Shown here: positions 52,064-59,487 of the stretch, in pieces
How the letters are laid out: each line of letters opens with the position of its first letter
How positions within the stretch are numbered: position 1 is the first letter of the stretch
Source: JAOPZW01 sp963803375
GTDB taxonomy: Bacteria > Actinomycetota > Thermoleophilia > Solirubrobacterales > Solirubrobacteraceae
Direction of reading: 5' to 3'
Assembly: GCA_963803375.1 (NCBI GenBank)
Contig: CAWDMB010000004.1
Span: 62,001-126,000, forward strand
Length of the DNA stretch: 64,000 bases
Position numbers and translations under genes: made by a program
Notes under the pieces: generated by a model
What the model saw: the letters and a program-made list of their open reading frames with translations, nothing else
Database searches by the model: none
Told to the model about the DNA's origin: nothing

Positions 52064-52737
52064 GCGTCGGTGACGCCACCCGCTCCTCCCTGCCCGCTCG
52101 CGGCAACGGCGCCGCGGGCCCGGAACGGCTCTCGCTCGGCGTCGCCGCCCGGCTCTCGCGCTATCTGCAGGTCCTCACGCAGGCCAAGAAGATGGGCAAG
52201 GAGACGATCTCCTCGCAGGAGCTGAGCGAGTACACGCACGTCAACTCGACCCAGATCCGCCGCGACCTCTCGGGCTTCGGCAAGTTCGGCAAGCGCGGCG
52301 TGGGCTACAACGTCGACTCGCTCGTCTCGCAGATCCGCAAGATCCTGCGCACGGCCGGCCAGCACAACATCGCGCTCTTCGGCGCCGGGCACCTCGGCCG
52401 CGCGATCGCCTCGAGCGACATCTTCGCCGACCACGGCTTCCGCGTCGTGGCCATCTTCGACGCCGACCCGGGCAAGATCGGCACCGCGGTCGGCAGCCAG
52501 ACGATCCGCGACGTCGCCGACCTGCCGCGCGTGGTCGAGGACGAGGACATCGTGGTCGGCGTCCTCGCCGTGCCCAACCGGGCGGCGCAGCCGCTGGCCG
52601 ACGCGCTCGTCGCCGCGGGCGTGAAGATCATCTTCAACTACTCCGAGACGCTGCTGGCGGTCCCGCCGGAGGTCACGGTCCACACCTCGAGCCCCGCCGT
52701 GGACCTCCTCTACGCGCTCTACTTCTACCTCACATGA
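52060..52737 (+). CDS. rex: Redox-sensing transcriptional repressor Rex
   Basis: 225 residues. N-terminal winged helix (about 22-90; RLSRYLQVLTQAKKMGKETI, ISSQELSEYTHVNSTQIRRD) and a Rossmann NAD(H) domain with GAGHLGRAIASSDIF. It senses the NADH/NAD+ ratio and represses respiratory or fermentative genes. No Rex operator (TTGTGAnnnnnnTCACAA-like) was seen nearby. Four-base overlaps join it to the redoxin and GCS2 genes. Confidence 0.95.
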   Translation: MSVGDATRSSLPARGNGAAGPERLSLGVAARLSRYLQVLTQAKKMGKETISSQELSEYTHVNSTQIRRDLSGFGKFGKRGVGYNVDSLVSQIRKILRTAGQHNIALFGAGHLGRAIASSDIFADHGFRVVAIFDADPGKIGTAVGSQTIRDVADLPRVVEDEDIVVGVLAVPNRAAQPLADALVAAGVKIIFNYSETLLAVPPEVTVHTSSPAVDLLYALYFYLT

Positions 52738-53885
52738 CGCTCGACCTGGCCGGCACCGTGGCCCGCTTCGACGGGTCCACGGACCTCACCGTGGGGCTCG
52801 AGGAGGAGTTCATGACCCTCGACCCCGGCACGCTGGACCTCGTGCCGCGCTTCGAGGACCTCCGCGACGCCGCCGCGCGTGAGGACGGCGTCCTCGCCGA
52901 CGCGATCGCCGGCGAGCTGATCTCGAGCGAGATCGAGATCCGCTCGGGCAGCGGCGAGGACTTCGCGGACGCCGTGCGCCGCCAGCGCGACGTCCGCGCC
53001 CGCCTCTTCGCCCTGGCCGAGGGCCGCGGCGTCGCGCTCGGCGCCACGGGCACGCATCCGTGGGCCGACTACCGCCGGCAGCGCAACATCGACACCGCGC
53101 ACTACCGGCGCGTCGTCGAGGGCCTGCAGTACGTCGCCCGGCGCAACAACACCTTCTCGCTGCACGTCCACGTCGGCGTGCGCGGGCTCGAGCGGGCGGT
53201 GCGCGTCTGCGACCGCCTGCGCCCGGTGCTGCCGCTGCTGCTCGCGGTCAGCGCGAACTCGCCGTTCCTCGACGGCCTCGACGCGGGGCTGCACTCGGCG
53301 CGCACGCAGATCTTCACGAAGAGCTTCCCGCGCTGCGGCGTGCCAGACGCCTACGGCTCGTGGGCGGCCTACCGCGACTACCTCGAGTTCCTCGTGCAGA
53401 CCGGCTCGATCGTGGAGGACACGCAGGTCTGGTGGTCGGTGCGCCCGCACCTGACGTTCGGCACGGTCGAGGTGCGCATCTGCGACGCCCAGTCCACCGG
53501 GCCGGAGTCCGAGGCGCTCGCCGCGCTCGTCGTCGCCTGCGTCGGGCAGGCCGCGCGCGACCACGACGAGCACGTCCCCTTCGCCGACCCGCCGCGGCGC
53601 GCGGTCGAGGAGAACGTCTGGCGCGCCATCCGCCTCGGACTCGACGGGCGGCTGATCGACCTCGACACGCGCGAGGAGTTCCCGGCCGCCGCGGTGATCG
53701 ACCGGCTCCTGGCCTGGACGGCTCCCGTGCGCGCCGAGCAGGGCCTGGAGCCCGGCTTCCCGCCGCTGAACGGCGCGCAGCGCCAGCGCCAGGCGCTCGA
53801 GGCCGGCGCGACCGTACAGGACGTCTTCGGCGCGAGCGTCCTCGAGACCCGCCAGACCTACGTCCAGGAGGCCAGCACGCTATGA
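52734..53885 (+). CDS. GCS2-family carboxylate-amine ligase (YbdK-like)
   Basis: 383 residues. Opening VGLEEEFMTLDPGTLDLVPR has the conserved Glu cluster; ELISSEIEIRSG, NNTFSLHVHVGV and VRICDAQST are also typical of GCS2. It forms gamma-glutamyl-cysteine or a related amide with ATP. Being next to a redoxin and Rex suggests thiol metabolism. Downstream it overlaps a small unknown gene by 4 bases. Confidence 0.9.
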   Translation: MTLDLAGTVARFDGSTDLTVGLEEEFMTLDPGTLDLVPRFEDLRDAAAREDGVLADAIAGELISSEIEIRSGSGEDFADAVRRQRDVRARLFALAEGRGVALGATGTHPWADYRRQRNIDTAHYRRVVEGLQYVARRNNTFSLHVHVGVRGLERAVRVCDRLRPVLPLLLAVSANSPFLDGLDAGLHSARTQIFTKSFPRCGVPDAYGSWAAYRDYLEFLVQTGSIVEDTQVWWSVRPHLTFGTVEVRICDAQSTGPESEALAALVVACVGQAARDHDEHVPFADPPRRAVEENVWRAIRLGLDGRLIDLDTREEFPAAAVIDRLLAWTAPVRAEQGLEPGFPPLNGAQRQRQALEAGATVQDVFGASVLETRQTYVQEASTL

Positions 53886-54307
53886 ACGAAGGCGACCCGC
53901 CCACCCGACCGCCCACCGAGGAGGAGCTGCGCGCCGCCTACGAGGCCGAGCTCAAGCGCATCCGCGTCGACGACGTGCTCGTGCAGACCGTCGTCTCCCT
54001 CATCAACCTCGGCGGGGTCCGCGCCGGCCTCGTGCCGGGCAGCGAGGAGGAGGCCGACCTCGGCCAGCTGCACAAGGCGATCGAGGCGATCCGGGCGCTG
54101 TTGCCGCTCGTCGAGCCGGCGCTCGGGCCCGACGCCGCGTCGATCCGCGACGCCGTCTCGCGGTTGCAGCTCGAATACGCGCGGCGGGCGGGGGAGCCCG
54201 CGGGCGCCGCCGCCGAGCCGCCGGCGCCCCCGCCCGAGTCCGAGCCCGAGCCGGGCGGCCCGGGTCCGGCGCAGCGCAGCGGGCGCCTCTGGACCCCCGG
54301 CAGCTGA
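53882..54307 (+). CDS. Small hypothetical protein, DUF1844-like
   Basis: 141 residues from ATG 53882, overlapping GCS2. A conserved-looking core (VDDVLVQTVVSLINLGGVRA and LGQLHKAIEAIRALLPLVEP) is typical of DUF1844 proteins, which usually are helical and of unknown role. A disordered acidic Pro tail of EP repeats ends the protein (about 105-130). Last gene of the long operon; no function assigned. Confidence 0.7.
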   Translation: MNEGDPPTRPPTEEELRAAYEAELKRIRVDDVLVQTVVSLINLGGVRAGLVPGSEEEADLGQLHKAIEAIRALLPLVEPALGPDAASIRDAVSRLQLEYARRAGEPAGAAAEPPAPPPESEPEPGGPGPAQRSGRLWTPGS

Positions 54308-54342
54308 GCGTCCACCGCGCCGCGCCGAACGGGCACGACGGG

Positions 54343-54472
54343 TAGAGTGCCGCACCCTTGAGTGGGGTGGAGCGTCCTCGCGGCCGCCGTCCACCCTCTG
54401 GCCCACGCGTCCGCGCGCCTCCGGTGGCCGTGACGCGCCCACGAACCGACGCCGGAGGACCCAGAAACCTTG
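54343..54472 (+). promoter_or_regulatory. Promoter and structured leader of hppA
   Basis: TAGAGT (54343-54348) looks like a -10; the next 120 bases contain an inverted repeat GGGTGGA (54365-54371) / TCCACCC (54390-54396) and a GGAGG (54454-54458) before the TTG start at 54470. Unlike most genes here this one has a real 5' leader, which may regulate translation. Confidence 0.4.
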
Positions 54473-56590
54473 AGTGACTTCCTGACCGACCACGGGGTCC
54501 TCGTCGCGCTGGTCTGCGCGGCGGCCGCCGTCACCTACGGCGTGCTCACCTCCCGCTCGCTGCTCGCCCTGTCCCCGGGCAACGCCGAGATGCAGCGCAT
54601 CTCGGGCGCCGTGCAGGAGGGGGCCCGCGCCTACCTGAACCGCCAGTACACGGTCATCGCCGCCGTCGGCGTCGTCCTCTTCGTCGTCCTGCTCTTCCTC
54701 CAGGACTTCGCGGTCGCGATCGGCTTTCTGATCGGCGGCGTGCTGTCGGGCTCGGCCGGCTACATCGGGATGAACGTGTCGGTGCGCGCCAACGCCCGCG
54801 TGGCCGAGGCGGCGCGCGGCGGAGTCTCGCCCGCGCTCGACGCCGCCTTCCGCGGCGGCGCGATCACGGGCCTGCTCGTCGTGGGCCTGGCCCTCCTGGG
54901 CGTCGCCGGCTACTACGGCGTGCTCACGTGGATCTTCGACGAGTCGCCGAAGGAGGCCGTCGACGCGCTGATCGGCCTGGGCTTCGGCGGCTCGCTGATC
55001 TCCGTCTTCGCGCGCCTCGGCGGCGGCATCTTCACGAAGGCGGCCGACGTCGGCGCGGATCTCGTGGGCAAGGTCGAAGCGGGGATCCCCGAGGACGACC
55101 CGCGCAACCCGGCCGTGATCGCCGACAACGTCGGCGACAACGTGGGCGACTGCGCCGGCATGGCCGCCGACCTCTTCGAGACCTACGCGGTCACCGCCGT
55201 CGCGGTCATGCTCCTCGGCGTCCTGACCTTCTCGGCCGCCGACCAGACGGCCGTGGCCCTCTACCCCCTCGTGCTCGGGGCGGTCGCCATCCTCGCCTCG
55301 ATCGCCGGCACCTTCGCGGTCAGGTCGCGAGCGGGCAACGTCGAGCGCGCGCTCTACCAGGGCCTGATCGTGTCGGGCCTCATCGCCGCCGTGCTCTTCT
55401 ACCCGATCACGGAGTGGCTCATGGACGGGGTGGCGCTGCGGCCCGGCGGCCTGCTCGTCGTCGGGGAGCGCGGCGCCGCGGGCGTCGTCACGCGCGGCGA
55501 GGCGCCGAGCGTCGGTGAGCTCTACCTCTGCTCGCTCGTGGGCATCGCCGTCACCGCGCTGCTCTTCCGGCTCACCGACTACTACACCTCGACGCGCTTC
55601 AAGCCGGTCAAGAAGACGGCCGCGGCATCGCAGACCGGCCACGCGACGAACATCATCTCCGGGCTGGCGCAGGGCCTGCAGGCCACGGCGCTGCCGGCCC
55701 TCGTGCTCGTCCTCGGCATCCTCGCCTCGTGGAAGCTCGCGGGCGGCGGGACCGTCGGGATCTACGGCATCGCCGTGGCGGTCATGGGGCAGCTCTCGCT
55801 GACCGGGCTGATCGTGGCGCTCGATGCGTTCGGGCCGATCACCGACAACGCGGGCGGCATCGCCGAGATGGCCGACCTGCCCGAGGACGTGCGCGACGTC
55901 ACCGACCCCCTCGACGCCGTCGGCAACACGACCAAGGCGGTGACGAAGGGCTACGCGATCGGCTCGGCCGTGCTCGCGGCGGTCGTGCTCTTCGCGGGCT
56001 TCAACGCCGAGGTCACGCAGGAGGCGGGCGAGCGCTTCGACTTCGCGATCAACGACCCCGCGGTGCTCATGGGCCTGCTGCTCGGCGGCCTCATGGTGTG
56101 CCTCTTCACGGCGCTCTCGATGGAGGCCGTCGGCCGCGCCGGCGGCGGCGTGGTCGAGGAGGTGCGCCGCCAGTTCCGCGAGAAGCCCGGGATCATGGAG
56201 GGCACGGAGCGTCCCGACTACGCGACGTGCGTGGACATCGTCACGAAGGCCGCGCAGCGGGAGATGATCCTGCCCTCGCTGATCCCGCTCACGATCCCGT
56301 TCATCGTCGGGATCATCGACGTCAAGGCGCTCGGAGGGCTGCTCATCGGCGTCATCGTCGTCGGCTTCTTCTTCGCCGTGCTCATGACCGCCGGCGGCGG
56401 CGCGTGGGACAACGCGAAGAAGCTGATCGAGGACGGCGCCTTCGGCGGCAAGGGCTCGGAGGCCCACGCGGCCTCGGTCACCGGCGACACCGTCGGCGAC
56501 CCGTTCAAGGACACGGCCGGACCGGCGATCAACCCGATGATCAAGGTGGCCAACATCGTGGCGATCCTCATCATCCCGACCATCACCTGA
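54470..56590 (+). CDS. hppA: Membrane H+-translocating pyrophosphatase, K+-independent type
   Basis: 706 residues from TTG 54470. Sixteen-helix family with motifs DVGADLVGKVE, ADNVGDNVGDCAGMAADLFE and near the end DTVGDPFKDTAGPAINPMIK. The position deciding K+ dependence reads GNTTKA (Lys instead of Ala), which marks the K+-independent H+-pump class. It uses PPi from biosynthesis to energise the membrane. A GC-rich inverted repeat follows the gene. Confidence 0.95.
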   Translation: MSDFLTDHGVLVALVCAAAAVTYGVLTSRSLLALSPGNAEMQRISGAVQEGARAYLNRQYTVIAAVGVVLFVVLLFLQDFAVAIGFLIGGVLSGSAGYIGMNVSVRANARVAEAARGGVSPALDAAFRGGAITGLLVVGLALLGVAGYYGVLTWIFDESPKEAVDALIGLGFGGSLISVFARLGGGIFTKAADVGADLVGKVEAGIPEDDPRNPAVIADNVGDNVGDCAGMAADLFETYAVTAVAVMLLGVLTFSAADQTAVALYPLVLGAVAILASIAGTFAVRSRAGNVERALYQGLIVSGLIAAVLFYPITEWLMDGVALRPGGLLVVGERGAAGVVTRGEAPSVGELYLCSLVGIAVTALLFRLTDYYTSTRFKPVKKTAAASQTGHATNIISGLAQGLQATALPALVLVLGILASWKLAGGGTVGIYGIAVAVMGQLSLTGLIVALDAFGPITDNAGGIAEMADLPEDVRDVTDPLDAVGNTTKAVTKGYAIGSAVLAAVVLFAGFNAEVTQEAGERFDFAINDPAVLMGLLLGGLMVCLFTALSMEAVGRAGGGVVEEVRRQFREKPGIMEGTERPDYATCVDIVTKAAQREMILPSLIPLTIPFIVGIIDVKALGGLLIGVIVVGFFFAVLMTAGGGAWDNAKKLIEDGAFGGKGSEAHAASVTGDTVGDPFKDTAGPAINPMIKVANIVAILIIPTIT

Positions 56591-56597
56591 CGCCCCG

Positions 56598-56642
56598 GCC
56601 GGGCGGGCGCGGCTCCGACCCCGGCCCGAGCGCCCGCCCGGC
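56598..56642 (+). terminator. GC-rich hairpin between hppA and rpiA
   Basis: Perfect 13-bp arms GCCGGGCGGGCGC / GCGCCCGCCCGGC (56598-56610, 56630-56642) with a 19-base loop. No T-run follows, as usual for very GC-rich genomes. Probable terminator of hppA; the next TAGGAT -10-like box begins just after it. Confidence 0.5.
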
Positions 56643-56643
56643 G

Positions 56644-56649
56644 TAGGAT
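56644..56649 (+). promoter_or_regulatory. -10-like TAGGAT before rpiA
   Basis: TAGGAT ends 8 nt before ATG 56658; no ribosome binding site. Confidence 0.45.
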
Positions 56650-56657
56650 CGCGGGCC

Positions 56658-57305
56658 ATGCCCGACATCGAGGCCGAGAAGCGGGCCGCCGCGGAGGCCG
56701 CGGCCGCGCTCGTGCCCGACGGTGCGCGCGTCGGCCTCGGGACGGGCTCGACGGTCGCCTACCTGCTGCCCGCGCTCGCGAGCCGCGGGCTCGCGCTGCG
56801 GTGCGTGGCGACCTCGCCGCACACGCAGGCGGCCGCCGGGGCGCTCGGCCTGGCGGTCGAGCCCTTCGACGCGCTCGACCGCCTCGACGTCGCGATCGAC
56901 GGCGCCGACCAGGTGGCGCCCGACCGCTGGCTCATCAAGGGCGGCGGGGGCGCTCACACCCGCGAGCGGATCGTCGTCGCCGCCGCCGACCGCTTCGTCG
57001 TCATCGCGTCCTCCGACAAGGAGGTCGAGCGCCTGCGCCCGCCCGTGCCGCTCGAGCTGCTGGCGTTCGGGCTGCCCGCGACCCTCCGGGCGCTCGGCGA
57101 CGCCCGGGTGCGCTCCGGCGCGGCCACGAGCCCGGACGGCGGCGTGCTCGCCGACTTTCACGGGCCTGTCGAGGACCCGACGGCGCTGGCCGGCTACCTG
57201 CGCTGCGTGCCGGGCGTCGTCGACCACGGGCTCTTCGAGCCCGCGCTCGTCACCGACGTCTTGGTCGGCCGAGGCGGGCGCGTGGACCACCGCACCGCGA
57301 CCTAG
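56658..57305 (+). CDS. rpiA: Ribose-5-phosphate isomerase A
   Basis: 215 residues. GLGTGSTVAYLLPAL, VAIDGADQVAPDRWLIKGGG and GAHTRERIVVAAADRFVVIA are the standard RpiA motifs with catalytic Asp/Glu/Lys. It interconverts ribose-5-P and ribulose-5-P in the pentose phosphate pathway. Its TAG stop is part of the -10-like TAGACT of the next gene. Confidence 0.97.
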   Translation: MPDIEAEKRAAAEAAAALVPDGARVGLGTGSTVAYLLPALASRGLALRCVATSPHTQAAAGALGLAVEPFDALDRLDVAIDGADQVAPDRWLIKGGGGAHTRERIVVAAADRFVVIASSDKEVERLRPPVPLELLAFGLPATLRALGDARVRSGAATSPDGGVLADFHGPVEDPTALAGYLRCVPGVVDHGLFEPALVTDVLVGRGGRVDHRTAT

Positions 57306-57308
57306 ACT
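57303..57308 (+). promoter_or_regulatory. -10-like TAGACT overlapping the rpiA stop
   Basis: TAGACT ends 8 nt before ATG 57317 and includes the rpiA TAG stop. No ribosome binding site between. Confidence 0.4.
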
Positions 57309-57316
57309 GCCGGCAG

Positions 57317-59227
57317 ATGGCCGAACGCCGGCTGCACGGCCTCCAGCGCGTCCTGGGGGTCAACGCGCTCTTCTCGACCGCCTACGGCAACGTCGGCTCG
57401 TCGATCTACTACGCGCTCGGCCTCGTGGCGTCGTTCGCCCTCGGGCTGACGCCGGTGGTCTTCGTCGTCACCGGCTTCATCTTCTTCCTCACGGCCGCAA
57501 CGTACGCCGAGGCGACCGCGATGTACCCCGAGGCCGGCGGCTCGTCGAGCTTCGCGCGGCGCGCCTTCAACGAGTTCGCCTCGTTCTTCGCCGCCTGGGC
57601 GCAGATGCTCAACTACACGATCACGATCGCCATCTCGGCGTTCTTCGTGCCGCACTACTTCGGCAGCGTCGTCGGCCTCGAGGCGCTGCGCCACAGCCCG
57701 GGCGACATCGTCTTCGGGATCGGCGTCGTCGCCCTGCTGAGCGTCCTCAACGTCTTCGGGACCGAGGAGTCGGCAGGCGTCAACATCTTCCTCGCGGCCA
57801 CCGACTTCCTGACCCAGCTCCTGCTCGTCGTCGTCGGGCTCGTCCTCGTCTTCTCGCCGAGCACGCTCGTCGACAACGTCGACCTCGGGGTCGCGCCGAC
57901 CTGGAAGGACTTCTTCATCGCGATCCCGGTCGGGATGATCGCCTACACGGGGATCGAGACGATCTCGAACATGGCCGAGGAGGCCAAGGAGGAGGAGAAG
58001 ACGATCCCGGCGGCCATCACCCGCGTCGTCGTCGCGGTCTTCGCGATCTACGCGCTGCTGCCGATGGTGGCGCTCTCCGCGCTGCCCGTCCGCGACACGC
58101 CCGACGGCCCGCAGACGCTGCTCGGCGTCGGCGAGAGCGACGGCGGGTTCGCCGGCGACCCGATCCTCGGCGTGGTCAAGCAGCTCGACCTCGGCTTCCT
58201 GCAGGCGCCCGCGGAGATCTACGTCGGCCTGCTCGCCGCGACGATCCTCTTCATCGCCACGAACGCCGGCATCATCGGCGTCTCGCGGCTCGTCTACTCC
58301 ATGGGCCTGCACCGCCAGCTCCCGGATCGCGTGCGCCAGCTGCACCCGCGCTACGGCACGCCGTGGATCGGGATCCTGCTCTTCGGTGCGATCGCCTGCC
58401 TGGCCATGATCCCCGGGCAGGCCGTGTTCCTCGGGAACATCTACGCGTTCGGCGCGATGCTCTCGTTCACGATCGCGCACGTCTCGGTCATCCGCCTGCG
58501 CCGCAGGTATCCCGACGCCCGGCGCCCCTACCGCGGCCCGGGCAACCTGCGCGTAGCCGGGCGCGACCTGCCGCTCTTCGCGGTCCTCGGCGGCCTCGGG
58601 ACGGCGCTCGCGTTCGTGGTCGTGACGTTCCTGCACCTCGACGTGGCGATCGCCGGGCTGGGCTGGCTGCTGCTGGGCTGCACGGTCTACCCGCTCTACC
58701 GCCGCCGCATGGGCCTCGACCTCACGAGCACCGTCAAGGTCGCGATCCCGGCGCCGGTGGTCGACCACGAGGCCGAGTACGACTCCGTCCTCATCGCCCT
58801 CGAGGGCCATGACTACGCGCCAGGCGCGATGTCGACCGCGATCCGCGTCGCGGCCCGCAAGCGCCGCGGCATCCACCTGCTAGTGACGATCACCGTGCCC
58901 GCCTCGGTCCCGATCACCGCCGAGCTGCCCGATCAGGAGCTCGCCGCCCAGACGATCATCGAGCAGGCCAAGCTCCAGGGCGGCCGGCGCGTCACCGGCC
59001 ACCTGCAGAAGGTCCGCGCGGGCGGCGCCGGCCGGCTCATCGTCGACGAGGCCCGCGCGATCCGCGCCCAGGCGATCATCCTGCCGCTCGCCGCCCGCAG
59101 CGGCGGCACCGTCTTCGGCAAGACCGTCGAGACCGTGCTGGCCGAGCGCCCGTGCCGCGTCATCATCCAGGCCGATCCCGAGGCGACGCGGGCGGGCACG
59201 CCGACGGTCGTCACGGGCGCCGCGTAG
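57317..59227 (+). CDS. APC-superfamily permease with C-terminal UspA-like domain, copy 1
   Basis: 636 residues. About twelve membrane helices (1-440) starting LQRVLGVNALFSTAYGNVGS and including TGIETISNMAEEAKEEEKTI. C-terminal cytosolic UspA-like domain (about 480-620, SVLIALEGHDYAPGAMSTAI and PAARSGGTVFGKTVETVLAE). This layout is shared with KimA-type potassium transporters and with mycobacterial Rv2690c, which is next to the ceoB/ceoC TrkA genes. K+ uptake is the best inference; amino acid transport remains possible. Confidence 0.82.
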   Translation: MAERRLHGLQRVLGVNALFSTAYGNVGSSIYYALGLVASFALGLTPVVFVVTGFIFFLTAATYAEATAMYPEAGGSSSFARRAFNEFASFFAAWAQMLNYTITIAISAFFVPHYFGSVVGLEALRHSPGDIVFGIGVVALLSVLNVFGTEESAGVNIFLAATDFLTQLLLVVVGLVLVFSPSTLVDNVDLGVAPTWKDFFIAIPVGMIAYTGIETISNMAEEAKEEEKTIPAAITRVVVAVFAIYALLPMVALSALPVRDTPDGPQTLLGVGESDGGFAGDPILGVVKQLDLGFLQAPAEIYVGLLAATILFIATNAGIIGVSRLVYSMGLHRQLPDRVRQLHPRYGTPWIGILLFGAIACLAMIPGQAVFLGNIYAFGAMLSFTIAHVSVIRLRRRYPDARRPYRGPGNLRVAGRDLPLFAVLGGLGTALAFVVVTFLHLDVAIAGLGWLLLGCTVYPLYRRRMGLDLTSTVKVAIPAPVVDHEAEYDSVLIALEGHDYAPGAMSTAIRVAARKRRGIHLLVTITVPASVPITAELPDQELAAQTIIEQAKLQGGRRVTGHLQKVRAGGAGRLIVDEARAIRAQAIILPLAARSGGTVFGKTVETVLAERPCRVIIQADPEATRAGTPTVVTGAA

Positions 59228-59231
59228 CCGA

Positions 59232-59282
59232 CCAGTGGGTCTTCTCGTGACGTTGGGCAAACGTTGCGAGAAGGCCCACTAG
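59232..59282 (+). repeat. MITE-like element, copy B: TIR-only remnant (51 bp)
   Basis: Left arm AGTGGGTCTTCTCGTGACGT type and right arm (its rc form AGTGGGCCTTCTCGCAACGT) are the two ends of the 168-bp elements in inverted orientation, with the 110-bp interior missing. It ends CCCACTAG, and TAGCAT (59280-59285) sits 10 nt before ATG 59296. Confidence 0.75.
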
Positions 59283-59295
59283 CATGGCTCGGGCC

Positions 59296-59487
59296 ATGCC
59301 CACGCCTCGCGAGGTCCACCGCGGCGCCACGCGGGTCATGTCCGCCGTCATGGTCGTCCTCGGCGTCGCGCTCGTGATCTCGACCGTGGCCCGCGGCGGC
59401 GGCCCGCTCGCCATCGGCGTGCTCCTCGGCGCGCTCTTCGTGGCGGTCGGCGCCGGCCGCCTGTACCTCGCGCGCGAGGCCGGCTGA
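59296..59487 (+). CDS. Small two-helix membrane protein between the two permeases
   Basis: 63 residues from ATG 59296 (MPTPREVHRGATRVMSAVMV); ATG 59284 would give 67 but lies inside the -10-like TAGCAT. Two hydrophobic segments (about 14-32 and 38-55). Overlaps the next permease start (TGATG). No family recognised. Position suggests an accessory subunit of the permease. Confidence 0.6.
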   Translation: MPTPREVHRGATRVMSAVMVVLGVALVISTVARGGGPLAIGVLLGALFVAVGAGRLYLAREAG

